From DASWJZ01 sp963846475 (GTDB taxonomy: Bacteria > Pseudomonadota > Alphaproteobacteria > Rhizobiales > Afifellaceae): a DNA stretch of 64,000 nucleotides. The position numbers and the translations under genes are program-made. The notes beneath the pieces were generated by a model that saw nothing but the letters and a program-made list of their open reading frames with translations, did no database searches and had not been told where the DNA came from. The stretch is from contig CAWJVZ010000003.1 of the NCBI GenBank assembly GCA_963846475.1, positions 620,001 to 684,000 on the forward strand, read 5' to 3'. Of this stretch, positions 1-8,210 are shown one piece after another (positions within the stretch are counted from its first letter, which is position 1; each line of letters opens with the position of its first letter).

Positions 1-243
1 CTCCCAGCTTTCGGCCAGTCCCGGTTTCACGGTCGTCGTGCCGGGCTCGAACTCGACCAGCCGGTTGTAGACCGGGCGCGAGGACGCGTCGAAGGTCGTG
101 CCGGCCGTATAGAGGGCCGGATCAAAACCTTCGGGGCTGCCTTCCGAGCAATAGACCAGCGTCTTGGCCGACGCGCCGAAGCTGGCCAGCGCCGCCAGGC
201 TGACGCCGAAAAGCGCCGCCTTCATGGTTCGTTTCAACAACAT
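1..243 (-). CDS. dppA: Dipeptide ABC transporter substrate-binding protein, 5' part only
   Basis: This is the first 81 codons of a gene that runs off the left edge. A basic N-terminus and hydrophobic stretch ending in an alanine-rich cleavage region (residues 1-26) form a signal peptide. The mature start KTLVYCSEGSPEGFDPALYT is nearly the N-terminus of DppA, the periplasmic dipeptide/haem-binding protein of the family 5 solute-binding proteins. The start ATG at 243 has a GGAGG ribosome site 7 bases upstream, so it is preferred over a second in-frame ATG at 225. Permease and ATPase genes would be expected to the left of the window. The family call is firm; the exact substrate is inferred. Confidence 0.85.
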   Translation of the reverse strand, partial: MLLKRTMKAALFGVSLAALASFGASAKTLVYCSEGSPEGFDPALYTAGTTFDASSRPVYNRLVEFEPGTTTVKPGLAESWE

Positions 244-411
244 GGAAAACCTCCGTGAGGAACATTTCGGGTCCGGACGCGGAGCGTCCGCCCCTTGAGG
301 TTCTAGGTAAGGACGGTTTGCCGGAGGAAATCAACTGCGACGCTGCGCAGGCGGCGCGATTCGGCCGGTCTTAAGGCCTCGCGCCGATGCCGGCGCGGCG
401 CTCGGCGCAGC

Positions 412-1374
412 TCAGAGCCAGCCGCGCCGCTTGAAATACCAGTAGGGCACGATCGCCGCGACGGCCATGGCGAGGAGCGCTAACGGGTAGCCGAGCCGCC
501 AGTCGAGCTCCGGCATGAAGTGGAAATTCATGCCGTAGATGCTGGCGATCAGCATTGGCGGCATGACCAGGACGGAAACCACCGAGACGATCTTGATGAT
601 GGCGTTCTGCTCGATGTTGATCAGGCCGAGCGTCGCGTCGAGCAGGAACACGGTCGAGTTCGCGACATAGGACGCGTGGTCGGTCAGCGAGCGGATGTCC
701 GCCGCCATCGTCTCGGTCCGTTCGCGGAGGCCCGGGTGCAGGTCGCCGCATTCGGCGCCGAGGAAATTGACCAGCCGGCCGATGCTGACCAGGCTTTCGC
801 GGACCTTGGAATTGAGGTCGCCGTTCAGGCCGATCCGCTTCAGCACGGCCTTGTAGTCGCGGCTCATGCTCTCGTCCGTTTCCGCCTGGAACACAGTGCG
901 CGAAATGGCGTCGGCTTCCGCCCCGACCTTTTCCAGAATATCGGCGGTGCGGTCGATGATGGCCTCCAGCAACGCCGCCACGACTCCGTCCGCATTCTTC
1001 AGGTTGGAATCCGCTTTCTGCGCCTGCTTGGCGAAGATGCGGAAGACGCTCGGCTCGGCATAGCGCACCGTGATCAGGCGCGTCTTGGCGAGAATGAAGG
1101 TGACGGGGCAGGCGAGGGGGCTCATGCTTTCGCTCTGCACCAGCAGCACCGCCGTCATGAACAGCGCGTCGTTCTCCCGGTAGAGCCGCGAAGAGACCTC
1201 GATCTCCGCCATCTCCTCGCGGGTCGGCACGTCGATGCCGAGCAGCTTTTCCACCCGCGCCTCCTCCTCGGCGGTTGGATGGACGAGGTCGATCCAGACC
1301 ACGCCGGCCGGTACTTCGGCGTCGCCGCCGACCGGCACCAGCCGGTCGTCCTGGAGCGCATGGAGGGCAAGCAT
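412..1374 (-). CDS. corA: Magnesium/cobalt transport protein CorA
   Basis: A 320-residue member of the CorA metal-ion transporter family (2-TM-GxN), which forms pentameric Mg2+/Co2+ channels in the inner membrane. The long acidic, helical N-terminal cytoplasmic domain is followed by two C-terminal membrane helices. The signature YGMNF, with GMN at about residues 281-283, sits at the end of the first helix, and the protein ends in a basic tail (FKRRGWL) after the second. Length is typical. It is a single gene on the minus strand, 168 bases downstream of the divergent-looking gap from dppA. Nothing in the sequence shows a Mg2+ riboswitch. Confidence 0.93.
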   Translation of the reverse strand: MLALHALQDDRLVPVGGDAEVPAGVVWIDLVHPTAEEEARVEKLLGIDVPTREEMAEIEVSSRLYRENDALFMTAVLLVQSESMSPLACPVTFILAKTRLITVRYAEPSVFRIFAKQAQKADSNLKNADGVVAALLEAIIDRTADILEKVGAEADAISRTVFQAETDESMSRDYKAVLKRIGLNGDLNSKVRESLVSIGRLVNFLGAECGDLHPGLRERTETMAADIRSLTDHASYVANSTVFLLDATLGLINIEQNAIIKIVSVVSVLVMPPMLIASIYGMNFHFMPELDWRLGYPLALLAMAVAAIVPYWYFKRRGWL

Positions 1375-1451
1375 GACAGGCCGCTATTCCAAACCAGCGG
1401 CCGGCGCAATGGCGGACGCGGTTGCCCGCGGGCGGCGCCGCCTCGCTTCGA

Positions 1452-1592
1452 TCAGCGCTGCAAGGCGGTCAGGATGACGAAGCCAACACGGCCCGGCGGG
1501 CCCTTCGGGCGCTCCTGCTGCAGCTCGGCCGCGGCCCAGGCGGTGCCGCCGATCAGCGCGACCATGCACAGCGTATAGAGGATTCGAACCAT
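1452..1592 (-). CDS. Small single-pass membrane or exported protein (46 aa)
   Basis: A 46-codon frame beginning MVRILYTLCMVALIGGTAWA and continuing with a short polar, proline-rich tail (QQERPKGPPGR) and a final hydrophobic patch. The N-terminus has the shape of a signal peptide or a single membrane helix with a positive-inside start. I recognise no family. The frame sits between corA and tRNA-Pro. An 11-base-pair hairpin ends two bases before its ATG and contains the purine-rich ribosome site. Coding status rests only on the protein-like N-terminus and the placement of the ribosome site. Confidence 0.45.
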   Translation of the reverse strand: MVRILYTLCMVALIGGTAWAAAELQQERPKGPPGRVGFVILTALQR

Positions 1593-1594
1593 TC

Positions 1595-1622
1595 AAAGCT
1601 CTCCGGTGTTGCGGAGAGCTTT
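1595..1622 (-). promoter_or_regulatory. Perfect hairpin covering the ribosome site of the small membrane protein gene
   Basis: AAAGCTCTCCG and CGGAGAGCTTT form an 11-base-pair stem with a 6-base loop. Read on the minus strand, the right arm carries CGGAGAG, the only Shine-Dalgarno-like sequence before the ATG at 1592, so folding would hide it. A terminator is less likely because no T-run follows on either strand. Confidence 0.4.
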
Positions 1623-1763
1623 CGCCTATCCGCATTGAACCGACGCTGAGTCCCGCGTTCAGAGAACGTTCAGGAGACCGATGCGCGGATATCTGCCAAA
1701 TCCGCCGGCGCTGAGCCCTCGGCGGGCGTGTCGATCGGCCTATGTCGGGACTGGCCGAGGTAA

Positions 1764-1840
1764 TGGTCGGAGCGGGGTGATTCGAACACCCGACCCCCTG
1801 CTCCCGAAGCAGGTGCGCTACCAGGCTGCGCTACGCTCCG
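1764..1840 (-). tRNA. tRNA-Pro (anticodon CGG)
   Basis: On the minus strand a 77-base cloverleaf starts CGGAGCGTAGCGCAGCCTGG. The anticodon arm is CCTGC-TTCGGGA-GCAGG, giving anticodon CGG. The T-arm contains GTTCGAATC, and the acceptor CGGAGCG pairs with CGCTCCG. The 3' CCA is encoded. Confidence 0.95.
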
Positions 1841-1988
1841 CCAAAGTCGGGCGGATATAGCTTCTGCCCCAAAGCGGCGCAAGGGCGGGACGCTGCATCG
1901 GCGACGCTGCCGGCGCGTGCGCCGGCTTTGTTGCCGGGGCGCGGCGATCAAGTTATATCGCGGCGCCCGACCTTATATGGGCATTCGT

Positions 1989-2062
1989 TGGGGCGTAGCC
2001 AAGCGGTAAGGCAGCGGGTTTTGGTCCCGCCATCCCAGGTTCGAATCCTGGCGCCCCAGCCA
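1989..2062 (+). tRNA. tRNA-Gln (anticodon TTG)
   Basis: A 74-base cloverleaf. Acceptor TGGGGCG pairs with CGCCCCA, the anticodon arm is GCGGG-TTTTGGT-CCCGC with anticodon TTG, and the T-arm holds GGTTCGAATCC. The 3' GCCA is encoded. It is transcribed away from the tRNA-Pro gene 148 bases to its left. Confidence 0.95.
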
Positions 2063-2160
2063 CGCAGTCGCGGCTATTTGGCGGCCCTTAGGGCACTCTG
2101 GAGAATACCACCTAATTTCCGGGACTTACTGGTTCCGAGACAGCTATTGGCGCGCTCTCT

Positions 2161-2234
2161 CCGGCCGATTTCCGCTCTCGATAGGGCCAAAGGCCCTCGT
2201 CTTCTCCGGCGGCCGTTTTGCCGACATGCTCGCA
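2161..2234. repeat. Direct repeat copy 1 downstream of tRNA-Gln
   Basis: This segment starts CCGGCCGAT, contains CCGCTCTCGATAGGGCCA and the palindrome AGGGCCAAAGGCCCT, then CTCCGGCGGCC and ends CATGCTCGCA. A second copy lies at 2301-2372. The 415 bases between the tRNA and the next gene otherwise hold no gene that I can support. Confidence 0.75.
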
Positions 2235-2300
2235 GGCTGATCATCTTCTGATCGCGCGCCGCTTAGGGCATGCTCAGCTTAGATCCGCGCGCCCAGCTCC

Positions 2301-2372
2301 CCGGCCGATCCCGCTCTCGATAGGGCCATTGGCCCTCGTTCTCCGGCGGCCATTTTTGCCGGCATGCTCGCA
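2301..2372. repeat. Direct repeat copy 2 upstream of the 2-hydroxyacid dehydrogenase gene
   Basis: It matches copy 1 at 2161-2234 over about 72 bases with a few substitutions and small indels. The internal palindrome is changed to AGGGCCATTGGCCCT but still pairs. The copies are about 140 bases apart. Confidence 0.75.
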
Positions 2373-2477
2373 AGATGATCAGGTACAGTGCCCGGCGGCT
2401 CAGGAGCACACCCCGTGCGCCACCTCAACCAAGCACGCCTTCGGGGCAGGCGGCTGGCGAGAAGATGGGAGAACCTC

Positions 2478-3431
2478 ATGCGTACGGTGTTCCTCGACCG
2501 AGAAACCTTTCCCGCCGACATGGAATTGACACCGCCGGAGGCGGCGCGGGACTGGAAGACCCACGACCGCAGCGCGCCCCAAGAGGTCGTCGAACGGCTT
2601 ACCGGAGCGACCGCCGCTATCACCAACAAGGTGCCGCTGCGCCGCGAGGCCATCGAGGCCCTGCCGGATTTGAAGTTCATCTCCGTCGCTGCGACGGGCT
2701 ACGATATCATCGACATCGACGCCTGCCGCGAGCGCGGCATCACGGTCTCAAACGTGCGCGGCTACGCCGTCAACACCGTGCCGGAGCACACCTTCGCGTT
2801 GATCCTGGCCTTGCGGCGCTCGATCGTCGGCTATCGCGAGGACGTGCAGGCCGGCCAATGGGAGAAGGCTGGGCAATTCTGCTTCTTCACCCATCCGATC
2901 AGGGATCTTGCCGGGTCGCGCCTCGGCATCATCGGCGAAGGCGCCATCGGGCAGGCGGTAGCGGCGATTGCCCGCGGCTTCGGGATGGAGCCGGTCTTCG
3001 CCGCGCATAAGGGCGTCTCCGGGCTGGGGCCGCTCTACACTCCGTTCGAGGAGGTGCTGGAGACGGCGGACATCATCACCCTGCACTGTCCCTTGACGCC
3101 GAACACGCGCGATACGCTCGCCATGCCGGAGTTTCGCGCGATGAAGCGCAAGCCGCTGATCATCAACACTGCCCGCGGCGGGCTGGTGAACGAAGAAGAC
3201 GTGGTGCGGGCGCTCGAGGAAGGTCTGATTGGCGGGATCGGTTTCGACGTTCTGACCGCGGAACCGCCCGAGCCCGGTAATCCGCTCTATCGGGCGGCGT
3301 CGCGGACGGACGTGATCCTGACGCCGCACGTCGCCTGGGCTTCGCAGGAGGCCATGGAAGAGGTGTGGCGGCAAACGATCGAGGCGGTGGATGCCTTCGC
3401 TGCGGGTGCGCCCGTTCGAACCCTGACATGA
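2478..3431 (+). CDS. D-isomer-specific 2-hydroxyacid dehydrogenase
   Basis: A 317-residue NAD(P)-dependent enzyme of the D-2-hydroxyacid dehydrogenase family, which reduces 2-oxo acids (glyoxylate, hydroxypyruvate and similar) or runs the reverse reaction. The Rossmann motif is GEGAIG at residues 153-158. The catalytic residues line up as Arg233 (NTARGG), Glu262 (LTAEPPEPGNPL) and His284 (TPHVAWAS). The start at 2478 is chosen because GGGAG lies 8 bases upstream; an in-frame extension to 2388 has no homologous look and overlaps the repeat region. The substrate cannot be read from sequence. It stands alone, with no obvious operon partner. Confidence 0.88.
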   Translation: MRTVFLDRETFPADMELTPPEAARDWKTHDRSAPQEVVERLTGATAAITNKVPLRREAIEALPDLKFISVAATGYDIIDIDACRERGITVSNVRGYAVNTVPEHTFALILALRRSIVGYREDVQAGQWEKAGQFCFFTHPIRDLAGSRLGIIGEGAIGQAVAAIARGFGMEPVFAAHKGVSGLGPLYTPFEEVLETADIITLHCPLTPNTRDTLAMPEFRAMKRKPLIINTARGGLVNEEDVVRALEEGLIGGIGFDVLTAEPPEPGNPLYRAASRTDVILTPHVAWASQEAMEEVWRQTIEAVDAFAAGAPVRTLT

Positions 3432-3540
3432 GGGAAGCGCCGCCATGATCAAACCACGCGGACGCGATCTCCTAGTGGCAAGGTTCGACGCCGCCGTCGC
3501 CGCAGCGTGCTCGAGCTTACAAGGCCGGCCGCGGACCTGA

Positions 3541-3705
3541 TCAGCCGAGAAGCAGATCGCGCTGCTCATTCCAATCGAGCGGCAGAGGTGGGCGGGGCTT
3601 CAGCCGCTCTGGTGAGGGTGATCGGCTGCGTTCAGCAAGGATCATCTCGACGAGGTCCGGCGCGAGAAAGGCAAGGCCGATGGTCCGACTGACATGCGAC
3701 ACCTG
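3541..3705 (-). pseudogene. Remnant of a site-specific recombinase, C-terminal end only
   Basis: A minus-strand frame ending at 3541 encodes SRTIGLAFLAPDLVEMILAE, then the tail PPLPLDWNEQRDLLLG. This is the usual C-terminus of the large serine recombinase-like proteins common in alphaproteobacteria (LAFLAPDI...ILxGRQP...LPLDWxEQRRLLG). The catalytic N-terminal part is absent: upstream of residue V21 of the open frame the similarity stops. The remaining parts of 3432-3846 hold nothing else I recognise. The decayed fragment suggests an old mobile element near the two tRNA genes. Confidence 0.6.
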
Positions 3706-3846
3706 CTGCCGTCTTGACCTAGGTTCTCGGAGCCGGCGAATGGGGCCCTCTCTCCGGCCCATGCTCGGACAGGCCTCCTAGCACAAACAAAATCGGGTGC
3801 CTCGGACCTTATTCCTGAAAAACCACTTTAAGCCTCGTGGAGAACA

Positions 3847-4719
3847 CTAATCCAGCCTAATGCCTTTACGGCCGGCCAGATCCTGCACGAATTGCCAGGC
3901 GACACGGCCGGAGCGGCTGCCGCGCGTCGTCGCCCATTCCAGAGCCAGCGGCTGCCACTCCGCGGCTTCGGCCGGAACCCTGAAATATTCGATGTAGCCG
4001 GCGGCCATCGCCAGAAATTCGTCCTGGCTGCAATTGTGGAAGCCGAGCCACAGGCCGAAGCGGTCCGATAGCGACACCTTTTCCTGCACCGCCTCCGACG
4101 GGTTGATGGCGGTGGAGCGCTCGTTCTCGATCATGTCGCGCGGCAGGAGGTGGCGCCGGTTGGAGGTCGCGTAGAAGACCACGTTGTCCGGCCGGCCCTC
4201 GATGCCGCCCTCCAGCGCCGCCTTCAGCGATTTGTAGGAGGTGTCGCCGCTATCGAAGGAGAGGTCGTCGCAGAACAGGATGAAGCGCTCCGGCCGGTCG
4301 CGGAGCAGCGCCATCAGCGCCGGCAGCGTCTCGACGTCCTCCCGGTGGATCTCGATCAGCTTCAGCGCCGGCGCGCCCTCCGGCTGCTCCGCGGCGACCA
4401 CCGCATGTGCTGCCTTCACCAAAGAACTCTTGCCCATGCCGCGGGCGCCCCATAGGAGGGCATTGTTGGCCGGCAGCCCGGCGGCAAACCGGACGGTGTT
4501 CTCCAGAAGCGTGTCGCGGGCGCGGTCGATCCCTTTCAGGAGCGGCAGGGCGACGCGGTTGACGTTCTGGACCGGCAGCAGCCGCCCGGAGCCGGCGTGC
4601 CAGACGAAGGCCTCGGCCGCGGAAAAATCCGGAAGATCCGGGGCGGTCGGCGCCAGGCGCTCCAGCGCGCCGGCGATCCGCTCCAGCACATCGCCCAGCG
4701 GATTGGTGATCTTGGTCAA
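3847..4719 (-). CDS. DUF815-family AAA+ ATPase
   Basis: A 290-residue P-loop ATPase of the DUF815 family (COG2607). Walker A is GARGMGKS at residues 91-98 and Walker B is FILFCDD at 146-152; the following NVVFYATSNRRHLLP resembles a sensor-1 segment, and VSLSDRFGLWLGF is typical of the family. The cellular role is not established. A TTG start at 4719 is chosen because GGGAGAGG precedes it and the protein begins KITNPLGDVLERIAGALERL as in relatives; the frame further upstream is not protein-like. It is divergent from yajC with 168 bases between them, a pairing often seen in alphaproteobacteria. Confidence 0.85.
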   Translation of the reverse strand: MTKITNPLGDVLERIAGALERLAPTAPDLPDFSAAEAFVWHAGSGRLLPVQNVNRVALPLLKGIDRARDTLLENTVRFAAGLPANNALLWGARGMGKSSLVKAAHAVVAAEQPEGAPALKLIEIHREDVETLPALMALLRDRPERFILFCDDLSFDSGDTSYKSLKAALEGGIEGRPDNVVFYATSNRRHLLPRDMIENERSTAINPSEAVQEKVSLSDRFGLWLGFHNCSQDEFLAMAAGYIEYFRVPAEAAEWQPLALEWATTRGSRSGRVAWQFVQDLAGRKGIRLD

Positions 4720-4887
4720 CCGCCTCTCCCGGCATCGGCGAGGGGCGCGATAACACGCGCGAAGGGTTGCGGCAAAGGGCGGCAACGCCCATCTGGCGCA
4801 TCGGCAGCGGCGTTGCAAAACACCGCTCCGTGGCTATAGTCCGCGCGATTTTCCCCCTCGCGGCTCCCAGAAGGAACGGCAGCTTCC

Positions 4888-5220
4888 ATGTTGATCACCC
4901 CTGCCTACGCGCAGAGCATGGGCGGCGGGGCCGGCATCTTCGAGATGCTGCTGCCCTTCATCCTCATCTTCATCATCATGTATTTCCTCATCCTGCGGCC
5001 GCAGCGGCAGCAGGCGAAGCGGCGCGAGGAGATGCTGAAGGCGATCCGGCGCGGCGACAGCGTGGTCACGAACGGCGGCATCATCGGCAAGGTCACCAAG
5101 GTGGTCGACGACCACGAAGTGGAGCTGCAGATCGCCGACGGCGTGAAGGTGCGGGCGCTCCGCAGCCTGATCGCGGAGGTGCGCACGAAGGGCGAGCCGG
5201 TGGCGGGCGAGAGCTCCTAG
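4888..5220 (+). CDS. yajC: Preprotein translocase subunit YajC
   Basis: A 110-residue single-pass inner-membrane protein. A helix at about residues 18-37 (IFEMLLPFILIFIIMYFLIL) is followed by the family signature RPQRQQAKRREEMLKAIRRG and a small beta-rich domain (GDSVVTNGGIIGKVTKV). YajC binds SecD and SecF and assists the SecYEG translocon. It is the first gene of an operon with secD (15 bases downstream), secF, an Mth938-type gene and a phytoene-synthase-like gene. Confidence 0.96.
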   Translation: MLITPAYAQSMGGGAGIFEMLLPFILIFIIMYFLILRPQRQQAKRREEMLKAIRRGDSVVTNGGIIGKVTKVVDDHEVELQIADGVKVRALRSLIAEVRTKGEPVAGESS

Positions 5221-5235
5221 GCTCGAAGACGGGTC

Positions 5236-6834
5236 ATGCTGCACTTTCAACGCTGGAAGGCCGCGCTCATTCTCCTGGTCGTGCTGGGCGGGATCATCGC
5301 GACGCTGCCGAACTTCTTCTCCGCCGAAACGGTCGCCTCCTGGCCGGACTTCCTGCCGAAAAAGCAGCTGAAGCTCGGATTGGATCTGCGCGGCGGCGCC
5401 CATCTTCTGCTTGAGGTCGACCGCGAAAGCCTGATCAAGGATCGGGTTGAGACGCTGACCGGGGACATCCGGCAGACGCTTCGCGAGGAGCGCATTGGCT
5501 ACCGCAACCTTACTGCCCGCGGGCAGAGCGTGTCGTTCACCCTGCGCGAGCCGGGAGATGCCGCGCGGGCGCTCGAGGTTCTGCAGCCGCTCGCCGCGCC
5601 GATCCAGTCCGGCCTGTTCGGGCAGGGCGCCCTCAGCGAAGTCGCATTGGATGAGAACAACGGCCGCATCGCCGCAACGCTGACCGACGAAGGCGTCGAA
5701 GCGCGCATGCGCTCGGCCGTGACGCAGAGCGTGCAGGTGCTGGAGCGGCGCGTCAACGCGCTTGGCACGACCGAGCCTTCGATCCAGGCGCAGGGCAGCG
5801 AGCGCATCCTAGTCCAGGTGCCAGGCCTCGCCGACACGACGCAACTGAAGCAAATCCTCGGCCAGACGGCGCGGATGACGTTCCATATGGAATGCGCTGA
5901 GAGCTCCCCCGACCCGCAATCGCCGCCGCCCGGCTGCGAGCTCATAGAATCGGCCGAGGGCGACGAGCCGCCCATTCCAGTGGAGTCGCGCGCGCTCCTG
6001 TCCGGCGACGACCTGGCCGATGCGCAGCCGGCCTTCGACCAACAGACCAACCAGCCGATCGTCACCTTCCGCTTCAACGCGCGCGGCGGGCAGATTTTTG
6101 CCGACGTGACGCAGCAGAATGTCGGCCGGCGCTTCGCCGTCGTGCTCGACGAAAAGTTCATTACAGCCCCCGTCATCCGCACGCCGATCCTCGGCGGCTC
6201 CGGCCAGATCGAGGGCAACTTCACCGTCGAATCGGCGCAGAACCTGTCGGTTCTGCTGCGCGCCGGGGCTTTGCCGGCGGACCTGACCATCGTAGAGGAA
6301 CGGACGGTCGGCCCAAGCCTCGGCCAGGACTCCATCGAGGCCGGGCAGATGGCGGCGCTGATCGGCACGCTGGCCGTCACGGCGTTCATGATCGCCATCT
6401 ACGGCGTGATCCTCGGCGGCATCTCCGTCCTGGCGCTCCTCGGCAACCTAGCGCTCATCGTCGGGACGCTCACGGCACTCGGCGCCACCCTCACCCTGCC
6501 GGGCATTGCCGGCATCGTGCTGACCGTCGGCATGGCGGTCGATTCCAACGTGCTGATCTACGAGCGCATGCGCGAGGAGGCGCGCCAGGGCAGGTCCACG
6601 ATCAATGCCATCCAGTCGGGCTTCAGCCTCGCCCTGGCGACGATCATCGACTCCAATCTGACGACGCTGATTGCGGCAATCGCCATGTTCTCGTTGGGCT
6701 CCGGGCCGATCCGCGGCTTCGCCGTCACGCTGGCGATCGGCATCATCACCACGCTGTTCACGGCGTATCTGCTCACCCGTTTGATGGTCGCGCTCTGGGT
6801 CGGCGCAACGCGGCCCAAGGCGCTGCCGATCTGA
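5236..6834 (+). CDS. secD: Protein translocase subunit SecD
   Basis: A 532-residue RND-superfamily membrane protein that uses the proton gradient to pull preproteins through SecYEG. One N-terminal membrane helix (about residues 10-28) is followed by the motif GLDLRGGAHLLLEVD, a long periplasmic P1 region, and a C-terminal five-helix bundle that includes GIVLTVGMAVDSNVLIYERM, the conserved D-N helix. Length agrees with alphaproteobacterial SecD. The frame is intact over 1.6 kb. Confidence 0.96.
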   Translation: MLHFQRWKAALILLVVLGGIIATLPNFFSAETVASWPDFLPKKQLKLGLDLRGGAHLLLEVDRESLIKDRVETLTGDIRQTLREERIGYRNLTARGQSVSFTLREPGDAARALEVLQPLAAPIQSGLFGQGALSEVALDENNGRIAATLTDEGVEARMRSAVTQSVQVLERRVNALGTTEPSIQAQGSERILVQVPGLADTTQLKQILGQTARMTFHMECAESSPDPQSPPPGCELIESAEGDEPPIPVESRALLSGDDLADAQPAFDQQTNQPIVTFRFNARGGQIFADVTQQNVGRRFAVVLDEKFITAPVIRTPILGGSGQIEGNFTVESAQNLSVLLRAGALPADLTIVEERTVGPSLGQDSIEAGQMAALIGTLAVTAFMIAIYGVILGGISVLALLGNLALIVGTLTALGATLTLPGIAGIVLTVGMAVDSNVLIYERMREEARQGRSTINAIQSGFSLALATIIDSNLTTLIAAIAMFSLGSGPIRGFAVTLAIGIITTLFTAYLLTRLMVALWVGATRPKALPI

Positions 6835-6852
6835 TCGGCCTGGATAAATCGC

Positions 6853-7791
6853 ATGGCGCTACGCCTCATTCCTGACGATACCCACCTGCCGTTCATGCGG
6901 TGGTCGAGATTCGGCCTGCCGTTCTCGGTCGTCACCATCCTGCTGTCGATCGTCGCCGTCTTCGTCTTCGGGCTCAATCTGGGCATCGATTTCAAGGGCG
7001 GCACCCTCATCGAGGTGCAGAGCACTGCGCCGGAGGCCGACCTCGGCGACATGCGCGCGAAGCTGGAGGCGCTGAATCTGGGCGACGTGGAGGTACAGGG
7101 CATCGGCACGCCGCGGGATGTGCTGATCCGCATCGCGACGCAGCCAGGCGGCGAATCCGCCCAGCAGCAGGCGGTCGCACGCGTCCAGCAGGCGCTCGGC
7201 CCGGCCGACTACACCTATCGCCGCGTCGAAGTGGTGGGCCCGCGCGTTTCCAGCGAGCTGGCCTGGAGCGGCAGCCTGGCCATCGTCTTCACGGTGATCG
7301 GCATCCTGCTCTACATCTGGTTCCGCTTCGAGTGGCAGTTCGGCATTGCCGCCGTCGCGACGCTCGTCCACGACGTGCTGGTGACCCTCGGCTTCTTCGC
7401 GGTGCTGCAGCTCGACTTCAACCTGACCAGCATCGCCGCTTTGCTGACGATCCTGGGGTACTCGCTGAACGACACGGTGGTGGTCTTCGACCGGGTGCGC
7501 GAGATCTTGCGGCGCTACAAGCGGCTTTCGATGTCCGAGGTGTTCGACGTCGCAACGAACCAGACGCTTGCCCGAACGGTGATGACGTCGGCCACGACGC
7601 TGATCGCGTTGCTCGCCCTGTTCTTCTTCGGCGGGCCAGTGCTGCGGTCGTTTACGGCCGCAATGATCTGGGGCGTGTTCACCGGCACCTATTCGTCGAT
7701 TTTCATCGGCGGACCACTCCTGGTCTATCTGGGTGTCCGGCGGCACGCCGAGCCCGCAACCTCGACGGAAGCAAGCCCGGCTGGAAGCTGA
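6853..7791 (+). CDS. secF: Protein translocase subunit SecF
   Basis: A 312-residue partner of SecD. An N-terminal helix at about residues 24-44 is followed by LGIDFKGGTLIEV, the counterpart of the SecD D1 motif, and then the periplasmic domain. The second RND helix bundle contains LTILGYSLNDTVVVFDRVRE, with the conserved Asp-Asp region. The gene lies 18 bases after secD, and its stop codon abuts the next gene. Confidence 0.96.
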   Translation: MALRLIPDDTHLPFMRWSRFGLPFSVVTILLSIVAVFVFGLNLGIDFKGGTLIEVQSTAPEADLGDMRAKLEALNLGDVEVQGIGTPRDVLIRIATQPGGESAQQQAVARVQQALGPADYTYRRVEVVGPRVSSELAWSGSLAIVFTVIGILLYIWFRFEWQFGIAAVATLVHDVLVTLGFFAVLQLDFNLTSIAALLTILGYSLNDTVVVFDRVREILRRYKRLSMSEVFDVATNQTLARTVMTSATTLIALLALFFFGGPVLRSFTAAMIWGVFTGTYSSIFIGGPLLVYLGVRRHAEPATSTEASPAGS

Positions 7792-7793
7792 GA

Positions 7794-8201
7794 GTGCCCG
7801 AGCAGTCCGGCGGCTTCCTGATGGAACCGGCGCGCTTCCCGGGCCGCGCCCCGATCGAGGCGTACGGGAACGGCGGGTTCCGCTTCGCCGAGATGTCGCA
7901 CCGCGGCTCCATCCTGGCGCTGCCGAGCGGCATCGAGGCCTGGACGGTCATCGCGGCCGCGGAGATCACGCCGCAAAACCTCCGCCGGGTCATCGAGGAG
8001 GCACCGTCGATCGAGATCCTGCTCGTCGGCACCGGCGACACGATAGTGCCGCTGTCGCGCGAAGCGCGCGCCGCGCTCGACGCCGTGGGGCTGGTGCCCG
8101 AGCTGATGGCGACCGGCGCCGCGGTGCGCACCTACAACGTGCTCCTGTCGGAAAGCCGCGCCGTCGCCGCGGCGCTGGTGGCGGTGGAGAGCATCCGCTA
8201 G
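7794..8201 (+). CDS. Mth938-domain protein, NDUFAF3 relative
   Basis: A 135-residue protein of the Mth938/DUF498 family (COG3737). The core GNGGFRFAEMSHRGSILALP and the later VPELMATGAAVRTYNVLLSE are family signatures. The human member, NDUFAF3, is an assembly factor of respiratory complex I, and the linkage of this family to secDF in alphaproteobacteria is well known. Two starts are possible: GTG at 7794, which has GGAAG upstream and nearly touches the secF stop, or ATG at 7821, with a poor ribosome site. I prefer the first. A role in complex I assembly in this bacterium is inferred. Confidence 0.85.
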   Translation: MPEQSGGFLMEPARFPGRAPIEAYGNGGFRFAEMSHRGSILALPSGIEAWTVIAAAEITPQNLRRVIEEAPSIEILLVGTGDTIVPLSREARAALDAVGLVPELMATGAAVRTYNVLLSESRAVAAALVAVESIR

Positions 8202-8210
8202 ACCGGCGCC

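Noticed and set aside
1909..1926. GCCGGCGC/GCGCCGGC hairpin between the two tRNA genes as a terminator.
   Set aside because: The tRNAs are transcribed away from each other, so no transcript needs to end there, and only a weak T-run follows.
3445..3540. A 31-codon plus-strand frame (MIKPRGRDLLVARF...) after the dehydrogenase gene.
   Set aside because: It has no recognisable family and a composition typical of random GC-rich frames, and it ends against the recombinase remnant.
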